A stretch of 22,261 nt of DNA from Flavobacteriaceae bacterium (GTDB lineage: Bacteria > Bacteroidota > Bacteroidia > Flavobacteriales > Flavobacteriaceae): the NCBI GenBank assembly GCA_029238555.1, contig JAQWFV010000093.1, forward strand, positions 1 through 22,261. Direction: 5' to 3'. The notes below the pieces were generated by a model. That model made no database searches, was not told the DNA's origin, and saw nothing but the letters and a program-made list of their open reading frames with translations. Below, piece by piece: positions 6,274 through 16,709 of this stretch (within the stretch, counting starts at the first letter, position 1; each line of letters begins with the position of its first letter). The position numbers and the translations under genes are program-made.

Positions 6274-6927
6274 ATGAAATTTTTTATAGACACCGCCAAT
6301 TTAGATCAGATTAAAGAAGCTCAAGACTTAGGTATTTTAGACGGTGTAACCACCAATCCTTCTTTAATGGCTAAAGAAGGCATTACAGGGCAGGACAATA
6401 TTTTAAAGCATTATGTGGCTATATGTGATATTGTAACTGGAGATGTCTCTGCAGAAGTTATTGCAACAGATTTTGAGGGTATGGTTAAAGAGGGAGAGGC
6501 TTTGGCAGCACTGCATTCACAAATTGTAGTGAAAGTGCCCATGATCAAAGAAGGTATAAAAGCAATTAAATATTTTTCAGACAAAGGAATTAAAACCAAC
6601 TGTACATTAGTCTTTTCTGTTGGTCAAGCGTTATTAGCTGCAAAAGCTGGAGCTACTTATGTCTCTCCATTTATAGGTCGTCTGGACGACATTGCTACAG
6701 ATGGTTTAAATCTTATCGCAGAAATAAGACAGGTATATGACAATTATGCTTTTGAGACTCAAATATTAGCAGCATCTGTAAGACATACTATGCATGTCAT
6801 TGATTGTGCCAAGATTGGAGCAGACGTTATGACCGGTCCATTGTCTTCGATAGAAGGTTTATTAAAGCATCCATTAACAGATATAGGTTTGGCCCAATTT
6901 TTAGCAGACTACAAAAAAGGTAATTAA
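6274..6927 (+). CDS. tal: Transaldolase, small TalC/MipB type
   Basis: The 217-aa product belongs to the short transaldolase / fructose-6-phosphate aldolase group of the pentose phosphate pathway. It shows [10 protein letters not shown] at the start, GVTTNPSL near residue 24, the Schiff-base lysine K87 in IVVKVP, and [11 protein letters not shown] near 129. Two residues separate the two activities: the aldolase FsaA has Gln (FAQVMA) and Tyr (APYVNR), while transaldolases have Glu and Phe. Here they are E61 (SAEVIA) and F133 (SPFIGR), so I call it a transaldolase, which transfers a dihydroxyacetone unit between sugar phosphates, rather than Fsa. Length is normal. Its stop codon overlaps the stop of the convergent lipoprotein gene by 4 nt, with no room for a terminator between them. 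Confidence 0.9.
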   Translation: MKFFIDTANLDQIKEAQDLGILDGVTTNPSLMAKEGITGQDNILKHYVAICDIVTGDVSAEVIATDFEGMVKEGEALAALHSQIVVKVPMIKEGIKAIKYFSDKGIKTNCTLVFSVGQALLAAKAGATYVSPFIGRLDDIATDGLNLIAEIRQVYDNYAFETQILAASVRHTMHVIDCAKIGADVMTGPLSSIEGLLKHPLTDIGLAQFLADYKKGN

Positions 6928-8306
6928 TAGTTCAGGTTTAAAATATCTGCAAAACCATTTACAATACGTCCGTTTTCAATGATAATGCTTTTATTCATGT
7001 GGTCAATAACCAAACTCGTTTTGAGTATTTCATAATCTTCCGACCTATATTGATTTGCTTTGTTTAGTTGATAAAGCTCCATCATGCTTTGCCATTGATT
7101 GTAGTCTGTGCTTCGATTAATCCCTATAAAAGTGTGTTCCGGATATTGGGAGGCTATACTGTTTAGCCTTGCTTGAACATTCTTAAAATGGTTTTCATGT
7201 TTGGCGCTCCAGAAGTAAAATATCACTTTTTTATCTTTAGAGATGTCATTCAATCCAATAGACCTGCCATCTGAATTTTGCACCATAAGATTAGGAATAC
7301 TATTGTTGGGCTGTAGATTATTAATATCCTTATACAATTGGTCAATCTCATCCATGTGTGTATTGACCGGACTATATGCTTTAAATGTCTCCATAAAACT
7401 CAAAGTGTTTTCTGGTGTATCTCTTACCTTAAGTAAATAGTGCATCACTACATTTCTATAAAGATTGTCTTTTAGTTTTTTCTCCTGAATTAAACTGTCT
7501 ATGAGTTTTAGCTTGTGCTCGTTAAAATGAATGGCCCCTTTGGTATCTGAGCTGTTTAGACAAAATTCCTTACATTCCATATAAGCCAAATTACCTAAAT
7601 GGTATTTCATGAAGTTATAATAAGGCCTAAAGTAAATGAGGTCCTTGTTATTGAGACTCAGCTCTTTTCTGTAGGAATAAAATTTTGAAGGAATATTGTG
7701 TAGGTTTTCCTCATGTGTCGCTCTCTTGTGGTAAAAAGGATATTTTTCTTTGTAGATAAATGCATTGTAATCTATAGTTGCATTGATCAATGCAGTAGCT
7801 CTAGGAGATAGAGATACCTCTTTGAGAAGCGAGGATAGTTGTTGCAACTTCTCATGTCTAATAGATTCAATTTTCTCATTGAACACATCGGGTTCTAATT
7901 GAAAATATTGATCTACAATTCGATCGTCTTCCTCGTTTGCAAGAAACAATTCTACAATAAAATTGTTTATTTCTTCTCCTTTGCCAGAAAATACAATAGA
8001 TTCATCGAATTCTAAAGTATTAAGCCTCAGATTAAGACTATCTCCTTTTTCTAAATATACATAATGAAACTGAGGACTGTGATCAAAGTGGTAAAGTCCC
8101 TCAGATTCGGCTGTAAAATTAATTTTAAAGCGATTGCTTCTGTCTAACTTAGCAGAATCAATGACTTGGTCGTCTTTAAACAACACTACATAAGGGCTGG
8201 TAGGATTGACAATTTCTCCTCCAAAATATACGGGTGAAGGGCGTTTGTCAATAACACCGCAACTGTATGCAAAAATGCAGACTAATATTAAGAGACCTTT
8301 TTTCAT
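6924..8306 (-). CDS. Lipoprotein with thioredoxin/TlpA-like C-terminal domain lacking CxxC
   Basis: The 460-aa product begins [16 protein letters not shown], a lipoprotein signal with Cys16 as the acylation site. The ATG at 8306 is chosen because a perfect -7 box lies between it and the in-frame upstream methionine. Residues 25-130 look like the all-beta N-terminal domain (DUF4369-like) common in Bacteroidota TlpA-type lipoproteins ([30 protein letters not shown]). A helical middle follows. The last ~120 residues have thioredoxin-fold features: [15 protein letters not shown] at the place of the active-site WCxxC, then FIGINRS and the C-terminal strands. The catalytic cysteines are replaced (W366-S-A-K-H), so it cannot act as a disulfide oxidoreductase in the usual way. 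It may be a structural or binding protein in the periplasm or outer membrane; the role is unknown. It overlaps the transaldolase stop tail to tail. Confidence 0.8.
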   Translation of the reverse strand: MKKGLLILVCIFAYSCGVIDKRPSPVYFGGEIVNPTSPYVVLFKDDQVIDSAKLDRSNRFKINFTAESEGLYHFDHSPQFHYVYLEKGDSLNLRLNTLEFDESIVFSGKGEEINNFIVELFLANEEDDRIVDQYFQLEPDVFNEKIESIRHEKLQQLSSLLKEVSLSPRATALINATIDYNAFIYKEKYPFYHKRATHEENLHNIPSKFYSYRKELSLNNKDLIYFRPYYNFMKYHLGNLAYMECKEFCLNSSDTKGAIHFNEHKLKLIDSLIQEKKLKDNLYRNVVMHYLLKVRDTPENTLSFMETFKAYSPVNTHMDEIDQLYKDINNLQPNNSIPNLMVQNSDGRSIGLNDISKDKKVIFYFWSAKHENHFKNVQARLNSIASQYPEHTFIGINRSTDYNQWQSMMELYQLNKANQYRSEDYEILKTSLVIDHMNKSIIIENGRIVNGFADILNLNY

Positions 8307-8322
8307 AAATAATCCTATGACA

Positions 8323-8330
8323 CAAAGGTA
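8323..8330 (-). promoter_or_regulatory. Bacteroidota -7 box of the thioredoxin-like lipoprotein gene
   Basis: The minus strand reads TACCTTTG, a full TAnnTTTG match, 17 nt from the ATG at 8306. It places the start at the lipoprotein signal methionine. Confidence 0.5.
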
Positions 8331-8456
8331 CAAATGGACCATAGCCAATATTGTTAAGGTCAAGTTAAATTACCTAACACTAGAGACTTATTACGACCCC
8401 GCTTTATAACTATTCTTATTTATTAGTAGCCATAAACAAAGCCCAGCAAAATTTAA

Positions 8457-10112
<1,656 letters not shown>

Positions 10113-10121
10113 TCATAGTAT

Positions 10122-10158
10122 AAAAAAAAACGCCTTCTTTAAGAAGGCGTTTTTTTTT
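10122..10158. terminator. Bidirectional intrinsic terminator between the ABC-F gene and pheT
   Basis: CGCCTTC / GAAGGCG (10131-10137 with 10143-10149) forms a 7-bp stem with a 5-nt TTTAA loop, flanked by nine A on the left and nine T on the right. It can terminate both convergent genes. The pheT stop codon lies within the T tract. Confidence 0.9.
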
Positions 10159-12583
10159 ATCTAAGCGTAGCTTCCAAGTCTCTTTCAAAAGCAGATTGAA
10201 GCTTATGCATAATTTTATCTATTTGCTTTTCTTCTAGTGTCGCATTTTGGTCTTGGAGTACAAAATTAACCCCGTAAGATTTTGTGCCTTCGGGTAAATT
10301 TTTTCCTGTATACACGTCAAATAAGCCCACTTCTTTTAAATATTTTTTCTCAGCATTTTTAGCTGTTTGAGCGACCTTCTCAAAGGTCACATTGTTTTTG
10401 ACCAATAGGGCAAAATCTCTAGATACTTCAGGAAACTTCGAGATTTCTTTAAACTTCACCGTTTCTTTTGTAAGTGATTTAAGCATTGCATCCCAATTAA
10501 AATCAGCATAAAGGACTTCTTGTTTTATGTCTAATTTTTTAAGAAGCTTATTGGAGAGCACCCCAAAAGTAACAAGAGTTTCCTTTCTACCATTGTAGCT
10601 TATGCCTTCAGAAAAAAGATCAGAAGAGGCTTCTGAGATTTTCCATTTTTGAATGCCTAGCCTTTCTAGTATGTTTTCAACGACAGATTTAAGGTCAAAG
10701 AAACTGAGCTTTTCATCTGAGCCTAACCAATTTTCAGGAGCTTTCTTACCTGTCATTAAGATGCTTAAATGCTTGTGCTCTATTCTGTTCTCTTCTATTT
10801 GGTGGTAAGTCTTACCAAATTCAAATAGTTTTAAACGATTTGTTTTTCTATTAATATTATAGGAAACAGTTTCTAACCCCGTAAATAACATTGAAGTTTT
10901 TAAAATACTTAAATCATTACTCAATGGATTCAATATACTTACTGACTGCTGTAGATCAGTATCTTGAGTGTATTCTAGTGGCTTAGGAGAAGTGAGAGAG
11001 TTCGTTAAAATCTCATAAAAACCCTGTGCTGCTAATGAATCACCAATTTTATTTTGAATAATATGATCTGCCTTTGGGTCTGTATAAGCGATAGAAGCAT
11101 TTATTTTTTTTGAGAAATGAATATTGTTGTACCCATAAACCCTTAAAATTTCTTCAATAACGTCTACTTCTCTTTGAACGTCTACCCTGTAAAAAGGAAT
11201 GGTTAACCCCAGACCAGATTCTGTTACATTATTCACACGTATTTCTAGTGAGCTCAAAATACTCTTAATAGTATCTGTAGGGATTTCCTCTCCTATGAGC
11301 GAATATATTCTCTTAAAGGTTAAAAACACTTGGTAATTTTCCTCTTTTTTCGGGTATAGATCTACAATGTCAGAACTTATTTGCCCCCCTGCTAATTCTT
11401 TAATGAGTAGCGCTGCTCTTTTTAAAGATTCTTCTACAAGGTTAATATCTATACCTCGTTCAAACCTAAAAGAAGCATCTGTACTCAATCCATGCCTCTT
11501 GGCAGATTTTCTGATGGATACAGGATTAAAATAGGCAGATTCTAGAAAAATAGCTGAAGTTTTTTCGGTCACTCCTGAATCTTGCCCTCCAAAAACACCC
11601 GCTAGACAGAGGGGTTTTTTTGCGTCACAAATCATTAAATCCTCAGAAGACAACTGTCTTTCAATACCGTCCAGTGTAGTAAACTTAGTCCCTTCCTTAA
11701 GTGTTTTAACGACTATTGTTTTTCCTTCAATTTTATCTAAATCAAAAGCGTGTAGTGGTTGTCCTAATTCATGCAGCACATAATTTGTTGCATCTACAAC
11801 ATTGTTTATAGGATTAAGCCCAATAGCTTTAAGCCTGTTTTTTATCCAATCAGGACTTTCCTTTACTGTTAAATCACTAATAGTAATACCAGAATATCTT
11901 GGCGCTAATTCTGGTGTGTCTACTTTAACTTGAATAGTAGAAAGCCTATTGTCAACAGAAAACTGCATCACTGAAGGTGTGATAAGTTCTTTAGATACAC
12001 CTTGTTGTTTTAAACCAGCTTTTAAATCTCTAGCTACACCAAAATGACTCATGGCGTCTGCTCTATTAGGTGTTAATCCAATTTCAATGACCTCATCTCT
12101 CACTACATTAAAGACGCTGCTGCAAGGGGTACCCTCTTTGAGGTCGTTTTCTAAAATTAAAATTCCATCATGACTTTGTCCTAAACCAAGTTCATTTTCA
12201 GAACAAAGCATACCATGGCTTTCTTCTCCTCTAATTTTTCCTTTTTTTATGACCCAAGCTTCTCCTTCTGGAGTGTATAGTGTAGTGCCAATTGTGGCTA
12301 CTGCAACTTTAATTCCCTTGGTAACGTTAGGAGCGCCACAAACAATTTGTAAGGTGGTGTCGTTTCCTATAGCTACTTTAGTTAACTGTAATTTGTCTGC
12401 GTTAGGATGTTTTTCACAACTCAGTACATGTCCCACTACAACACCTTGTAGCCCTCCTTTAATAGATTCAAAAGGTACTACGCCCTCTACTTCGAGGCCT
12501 AAATCTGTCAATAATTGAGATGTTTTTTCTACATTCCAATCAGTTGCAATAAATTCTTTAAGCCAGTTGTATGATATTTTCAT
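10157..12583 (-). CDS. pheT: Phenylalanine--tRNA ligase beta subunit
   Basis: The 808-aa product is the beta chain of the heterotetrameric PheRS, which charges tRNA-Phe in the cytoplasm. The start MKISYNWLKEF is the family start; a -7 box between this ATG (12583) and the in-frame methionine at 12622 excludes the longer form. Domains in order: an OB-fold tRNA-binding domain at about 39-150 (GHVLSCEKHPNADKLQ, VCGAPN), the B3/B4 editing region at about 200-390 (including FGGQDSGV), B5 at about 400-480, the synthetase-like core with DVIEEILRVYGYNNI, and the C-terminal anticodon-binding FDX-ACB domain at about 710-808. Length is normal for bacterial PheT. pheS is not in the window, so the subunits are encoded apart, as in many Bacteroidota. 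Confidence 0.97.
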   Translation of the reverse strand: MKISYNWLKEFIATDWNVEKTSQLLTDLGLEVEGVVPFESIKGGLQGVVVGHVLSCEKHPNADKLQLTKVAIGNDTTLQIVCGAPNVTKGIKVAVATIGTTLYTPEGEAWVIKKGKIRGEESHGMLCSENELGLGQSHDGILILENDLKEGTPCSSVFNVVRDEVIEIGLTPNRADAMSHFGVARDLKAGLKQQGVSKELITPSVMQFSVDNRLSTIQVKVDTPELAPRYSGITISDLTVKESPDWIKNRLKAIGLNPINNVVDATNYVLHELGQPLHAFDLDKIEGKTIVVKTLKEGTKFTTLDGIERQLSSEDLMICDAKKPLCLAGVFGGQDSGVTEKTSAIFLESAYFNPVSIRKSAKRHGLSTDASFRFERGIDINLVEESLKRAALLIKELAGGQISSDIVDLYPKKEENYQVFLTFKRIYSLIGEEIPTDTIKSILSSLEIRVNNVTESGLGLTIPFYRVDVQREVDVIEEILRVYGYNNIHFSKKINASIAYTDPKADHIIQNKIGDSLAAQGFYEILTNSLTSPKPLEYTQDTDLQQSVSILNPLSNDLSILKTSMLFTGLETVSYNINRKTNRLKLFEFGKTYHQIEENRIEHKHLSILMTGKKAPENWLGSDEKLSFFDLKSVVENILERLGIQKWKISEASSDLFSEGISYNGRKETLVTFGVLSNKLLKKLDIKQEVLYADFNWDAMLKSLTKETVKFKEISKFPEVSRDFALLVKNNVTFEKVAQTAKNAEKKYLKEVGLFDVYTGKNLPEGTKSYGVNFVLQDQNATLEEKQIDKIMHKLQSAFERDLEATLR

Positions 12584-12604
12584 AGTAGTGTAATAATAAA
12601 GCCA

Positions 12605-12612
12605 CAAATATA
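12605..12612 (-). promoter_or_regulatory. Bacteroidota -7 box of pheT
   Basis: The minus strand reads TATATTTG, a full TAnnTTTG match, 22 nt from the pheT ATG. It shows pheT is transcribed on its own rather than only from the leuA promoter. Confidence 0.5.
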
Positions 12613-12672
12613 AACATTGCAACTTATAGGGGTCCTATGTAAATCTATAAAAATATAAGAATTTGTTGCATT

Positions 12673-12712
12673 TGAGCCCCTGATTTTTTATGAATAACTA
12701 ACTCTGGGCTCA
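12673..12712. repeat. Inverted repeat between the LeuB-like gene and pheT
   Basis: TGAGCCC (12673-12679) and GGGCTCA (12706-12712) are perfect 7-bp arms around a 26-nt AT-rich loop. There is no T tract directly after it on the minus strand, so it is a weak terminator at best. It could be a site upstream of the pheT promoter. Confidence 0.35.
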
Positions 12713-12734
12713 TTAAATATAAAAAACGATTGAT

Positions 12735-13805
12735 CTAAATAATGGTAGATTTTCCTAGATCTATATTCTCGTCATTCAACACTCCTATGTCTTCTGAATC
12801 AATAATAGCAGCAGCCAAATAATCCCCTAATTGGTCACAGTTAATGCCTTTTGGTAGCCGGTCTGAGCAAGTAAACATAGCTCTTTCACCTGCACTATTA
12901 ACAGCCATTTGAATGGCTCCAGCTTCTTCCTGCAGCCCAAATCTAGAGAGTAGTAATGCCAATGAATAAATTAGAGGGATAGGGTTGCTCTTGTTCTTAA
13001 GCGAAGGGTGTATTTCCTCTAATGGTTCAAAAAGATTTACGCCAATTCCCATATGACCACAGGGAAGTAGGCTGGCTAGTCCAAATAAATTATTATTTAA
13101 ACTGTTGACAATATTTCCATGTGCGCGATCGGTAAAAATACAATCTAAGTCTTCAGGGGTTTTCAGTACAGTTTGTATAATTACAGAAATATCACACATA
13201 AATGTCTTAACCATGGGGTAACTAGGGGCAATCTCAGCGACAGATTTTTCCCAAATAGATTTTTTATAAGGCCCTTCAGGTATGGCAATATATAATTTTT
13301 GATTTCTATTCTTGGCGGTCTTAAAAGCCAAATGAAACAGTTGGTTTACACTTTGAATATTAGAGTGAAAGCTATCTACACCAGACTTAGTAGCCATTTC
13401 TACAGCTGCATACTTTCCTGCTTTAAGTGCAGAAAAAACCACAATATCTACATTTTTATCCGAAGCATATTCCCCTATATTAACTTGTTTGGGGAAGGGA
13501 AGAGTAGGCAAAACACTTGCATAACAATCAAAAATATCAAGTGTGTTAGTTTTAACAGCTTCTTTTGAAATATGGCATCCATTTTTTGAAACAGGAAACG
13601 CACTTAATATAGCATCTGAATTTTTACAACTATTTATAGTTGCTTGGTCTAATAGCGCCAAGTTGTTTCTAAACTCAGGGGCAAAAGTATGTATCGTAAA
13701 AAGATGGTTGTAGTTTTCTTCAATAGCGCGAATACATTTAACCACCTGATCCATAGCGGTGTTTTCTTCTCCTTGATGTGTTAAAATCGCTACCTTTAAG
13801 TTCAT
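12735..13805 (-). CDS. Isopropylmalate/isocitrate dehydrogenase-fold protein, catalytic residues lost (LeuB-like pseudoenzyme)
   Basis: The 356-aa product has the length of LeuB and aligns by eye with its C-terminal half: SIWEKSVAEIAPSYPMVK, FMCDISVIIQTV, LASLLPCGHMGIGVNLFEP, NPIPLIYSLALLLSRFGLQEEA. The N-terminal half is much more divergent. Key positions differ. The GDGIGPEV start is HQGEENTAM. The catalytic lysine of VDKAN is E177 in IPEGP. The metal aspartates of NxFGDILSD are N231 and S235 in RAHGNIVNS; only the partner D205 remains. The substrate arginines of the RxxLxLxANxRP region are missing, and the NAD loop EPVHGSAPDIAGK is EPLEEIHPSLKNK. The frame is open and of normal length, so it is not decaying. 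It follows leuA after 24 nt, probably in one operon. It may bind or regulate LeuA or another dehydrogenase; that is speculation. LeuB activity is unlikely. Confidence 0.72.
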   Translation of the reverse strand: MNLKVAILTHQGEENTAMDQVVKCIRAIEENYNHLFTIHTFAPEFRNNLALLDQATINSCKNSDAILSAFPVSKNGCHISKEAVKTNTLDIFDCYASVLPTLPFPKQVNIGEYASDKNVDIVVFSALKAGKYAAVEMATKSGVDSFHSNIQSVNQLFHLAFKTAKNRNQKLYIAIPEGPYKKSIWEKSVAEIAPSYPMVKTFMCDISVIIQTVLKTPEDLDCIFTDRAHGNIVNSLNNNLFGLASLLPCGHMGIGVNLFEPLEEIHPSLKNKSNPIPLIYSLALLLSRFGLQEEAGAIQMAVNSAGERAMFTCSDRLPKGINCDQLGDYLAAAIIDSEDIGVLNDENIDLGKSTII

Positions 13806-13829
13806 AAATTTCCAGTAATTAACAGCACC

Positions 13830-14990
13830 TTAAAATTCAAAACCTGACTGAGCCATAATTTCGTGAATGCCTTCATCTGTGACCTCTTTATGAGAATCTG
13901 CATAATCCAAAAACAAGGCGTAAATTTTATCTAATTGTATTTTGGTCAGCTCATAGCCCACATTTTTTGATCTATAAGCCAAAGCAGCCCTGCCACTTCT
14001 AGCAGTTAAAACAATGGAAGATTCTGTGACGCCAACTTCAGCAGGGTCAATAATTTCGTAAGTCTCCCTATTTTTAATGACACCATCTTGATGAATTCCA
14101 GAACTGTGAGCAAACGCATTGGCACCAACAATAGCCTTGTTAGGCTGAACCATCATCCCCATGTTTCTAGAAACCATTATACTAGTGTCATTGAGTAGCT
14201 GGCTGTTAATATTAGTATCTAACATTAAATTTGGGTGCTGTCTCATAATCATCACTACTTCTTCTAGTGCAGTATTTCCAGCCCTTTCTCCAATGCCATT
14301 TATAGTACACTCAATCTGTCTTGCTCCATTTTGGATTCCGGCAATGGCATTCGCAGTAGCCAACCCTAGGTCATTGTGACAATGGCAAGATAAAACTGCT
14401 TTGTGAATACCTGTGACATGCTCCTTTAAAAATTTAATTTTAGCGCCGTATTCCTCAGGCAAACAATATCCGGTGGTGTCGGGAATATTAAGTACCGTAG
14501 CACCAGCTTTAATGGCAGCTTCACATACCCTAGCCAAAAACTCATTGTCTGTTCTACCAGCATCCTCAGCATAAAACTCAACATCTTCTACAAAAGTTTT
14601 GGCATAAGAAACGGCGGCAACAGCCCTTTCAATAATGGCTTCTCTATTGGAATTGAATTTGAATTTTATATGTGAATCAGACGTACCAATACCGGTATGA
14701 ATTCTAGGCTTTTTAGCATGTTTAAGTGCTTGCGCAGCTACTTCAATATCTTTTCTAACAGCTCTTGTCAATCCACAGACAGAAGCGTTTTTCACCAATT
14801 TTGATATTAAATTAACTGAATTAAAATCACCAGGTGAAGACACAGGGAATCCAGCCTCAATAATATCTACACCTAATTCGTCTAGTCTCGCAGCTATTTC
14901 TAGTTTTTGAGGGGTGTCTAATTTACAACCAGGAACCTGTTCGCCGTCTCTCAAAGTGGTGTCAAAAATAAATACCTTGTCTTTACTCAT
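13830..14990 (-). CDS. leuA: 2-isopropylmalate synthase, short form without regulatory domain
   Basis: The 386-aa product condenses acetyl-CoA with 2-oxoisovalerate in the first committed step of leucine synthesis. The TIM-barrel signature [12 protein letters not shown] is at residues 10-21, the metal-binding [15 protein letters not shown] (H203, H205) and [10 protein letters not shown] follow, and [20 protein letters not shown] is the 2-isopropylmalate-synthase-specific block near residue 294. The protein ends at residue 386, after the first subdomain. The ~120-residue C-terminal LeuA allosteric domain that binds leucine is absent, so feedback by leucine through that domain is not possible. 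Short LeuA forms are common in Flavobacteriia to my knowledge. leuC and leuD are not in the window. A one-mismatch -7 box (15018-15025, minus) lies upstream. Confidence 0.9.
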   Translation of the reverse strand: MSKDKVFIFDTTLRDGEQVPGCKLDTPQKLEIAARLDELGVDIIEAGFPVSSPGDFNSVNLISKLVKNASVCGLTRAVRKDIEVAAQALKHAKKPRIHTGIGTSDSHIKFKFNSNREAIIERAVAAVSYAKTFVEDVEFYAEDAGRTDNEFLARVCEAAIKAGATVLNIPDTTGYCLPEEYGAKIKFLKEHVTGIHKAVLSCHCHNDLGLATANAIAGIQNGARQIECTINGIGERAGNTALEEVVMIMRQHPNLMLDTNINSQLLNDTSIMVSRNMGMMVQPNKAIVGANAFAHSSGIHQDGVIKNRETYEIIDPAEVGVTESSIVLTARSGRAALAYRSKNVGYELTKIQLDKIYALFLDYADSHKEVTDEGIHEIMAQSGFEF

Positions 14991-15017
14991 TATATTTCCG
15001 TAATTTGGTCTTACTAA

Positions 15018-15025
15018 CGAAGATA
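15018..15025 (-). promoter_or_regulatory. Probable -7 box of leuA (one mismatch)
   Basis: The minus strand reads TATCTTCG, 7 of 8 positions of TAnnTTTG, 28 nt before the leuA ATG. The site is in the 144-nt divergent region shared with the helical-repeat gene. Confidence 0.3.
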
Positions 15026-15134
15026 ATAATTGCTAGTGAGTAAACCGAATTTTAGTATTTGTTTTACAATACACAGTGCCAATGGACCTTTGTTAAGTCA
15101 CTTATATTCAACAGATTAGTACTTTAATAATACG

Positions 15135-16679
15135 ATGACAAATCTACATAAAGACCCTTTATTTGTTTTAGTTAAATCACTTTCAAAATCTGAAAAAAGA
15201 CAATTCAAACTTTATGTAGGTAGATTGGGTGTAAACACAGATGCAAAATTTTTGGCCTTATTCAATCTTTTAGATCGTGCAAAGCAATATGAAGAAGCTG
15301 TAATTCTAGAGAGTGGCATTGTCAAAAAAACCCAATTATCTAATTTAAAAGCGCATTTATACAAGCAAATATTAATATCGTTAAGACTGAATCCAGTCAA
15401 TCAAAATATTAGGGTTCAGTTAAGAGAGCAACTGGATTTCGCGACCATTTTGTATCAAAAGGGGTTGTACAAACAGAGTTTAAAAATATTAGAGAAAGCC
15501 AAGACACTCGCTATTGAGCAACAAGAAAAAAATATCGCTTATGAGATAGTTGAGTTAGAAAAAGTCATAGAAACCCAATATATCACTAGGAGTATTCCAG
15601 ACAGAGCACAAGAATTGGTCACACAGTCTAGCCGGCTGTCTTTTGAAAACAATATGGCTAGCAAATTGTCTAATTTGTCCTTAGAATTATATGCTATGAT
15701 GCTTAAAGTGGGCTATGCTAGATCAGATGAAGACTTGACTAAAATTACTTCTTACTTTCATGAAAATTTACCAGAACATCACATAGATGAATTGGGTTTT
15801 AGAGAAAAACTTTGGTTGTATAAAGCGCATCTTTGGTATAGTTTTCTCACACAAGACTTCCTCTCTAGTTACAAATATGCCAGTAAATGGGTACAGTTAT
15901 TCGCTGATCAAAAAGATATGATACAATTGCATCCTGTCTTCTATATTAAAGGGAATAACTATTTGTTAGAATCACTTTTCCACGTCAAGTACAGCTCACA
16001 GTTTAAAGAGACACTAGACCATATGGAGGCAGTATTACAGAGTGACTTTTTTCCTAAAAATGACAATATAAGCGCGCTGTCATTTTTGTATTTAAATTCA
16101 AATAAATTAAACCTTCATTTTCTGGAAGGTACTTTTAAGCAAGGTTTATATTTAGTCCAAGCCATTAATTATGGTATAGACAAACACCAAGACAGGTTGG
16201 ACCAACATCACATAATGCTGTTGTATTATAAAATTGCCTGTTTGTTTTTTGGGGTAGGGGATCACAAGAATTGTATTGTTTATTTAAAGAAAATAATTCA
16301 AAACAAACACCTCAAAATGCGAGAAGACCTGATGTGCTTTGCCAGGGTGTTGAGTCTTGTGGTTCATTACGAATCTGGGATGGATTATCATTTGGAAATT
16401 CAACTTAAAAGTACTTATAAGTTTCTACTAAAGATGAACGACCTTCATGCAGTACAAAAAGAAATGATTGTGTTTTTGAGAAATTTGGGCCAAATATACC
16501 CATCTGATTTACAAGATGCATTTAAAAAACTGCACACCAAACTCAAGGTTTATGAAGACCACCCTTTTGAGAAAAGGGCTTTTTTATATCTAGATATTCT
16601 CTCCTGGTTAGAAAGTCATTTAAGTGGTAGGCCTGTGGCCGATATTATTAGAGAAAAAGCCTTGTCAAAAATAAGATAA
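15135..16679 (+). CDS. Bacteroidota-type TPR-like helical-repeat protein of unknown function
   Basis: The 514-aa product starts with LFVLVKSLSKSEKRQFKLYV, the N-terminal signature of a large family I know only from Bacteroidota and that has no assigned function. The rest is almost all predicted helix in tandem helical hairpins (for example DFATILYQKGLYKQSLKILEKA near residue 100 and QHHIMLLYYKIACLFFGVGD near 355), as in TPR proteins. There is no signal peptide or transmembrane segment, so it is probably a cytoplasmic scaffold. It is divergent from leuA and convergent with the pseudouridine synthase 30 nt downstream. I cannot assign a partner or process. Confidence 0.75.
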   Translation: MTNLHKDPLFVLVKSLSKSEKRQFKLYVGRLGVNTDAKFLALFNLLDRAKQYEEAVILESGIVKKTQLSNLKAHLYKQILISLRLNPVNQNIRVQLREQLDFATILYQKGLYKQSLKILEKAKTLAIEQQEKNIAYEIVELEKVIETQYITRSIPDRAQELVTQSSRLSFENNMASKLSNLSLELYAMMLKVGYARSDEDLTKITSYFHENLPEHHIDELGFREKLWLYKAHLWYSFLTQDFLSSYKYASKWVQLFADQKDMIQLHPVFYIKGNNYLLESLFHVKYSSQFKETLDHMEAVLQSDFFPKNDNISALSFLYLNSNKLNLHFLEGTFKQGLYLVQAINYGIDKHQDRLDQHHIMLLYYKIACLFFGVGDHKNCIVYLKKIIQNKHLKMREDLMCFARVLSLVVHYESGMDYHLEIQLKSTYKFLLKMNDLHAVQKEMIVFLRNLGQIYPSDLQDAFKKLHTKLKVYEDHPFEKRAFLYLDILSWLESHLSGRPVADIIREKALSKIR

Positions 16680-16709
16680 GCCTAGCTTTCAATAAAAAAA
16701 TAAGCTCAA

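Noticed and set aside
12249..12518. 89-aa plus-strand frame inside pheT
   Set aside because: Antisense shadow of the well-conserved tRNA-binding domain of pheT, with low-complexity Thr/Pro/Ser composition.
12673..12712. Inverted repeat as the terminator of the leuA operon
   Set aside because: The loop is 26 nt and no T tract follows directly on the minus strand; kept only as an inverted repeat.
16680..16709. Possible hairpin (AGCTT/AAGCT) between the helical-repeat gene and the pseudouridine synthase gene
   Set aside because: Only 5 bp with a 13-nt loop and no proper T tract; too weak to call a terminator.
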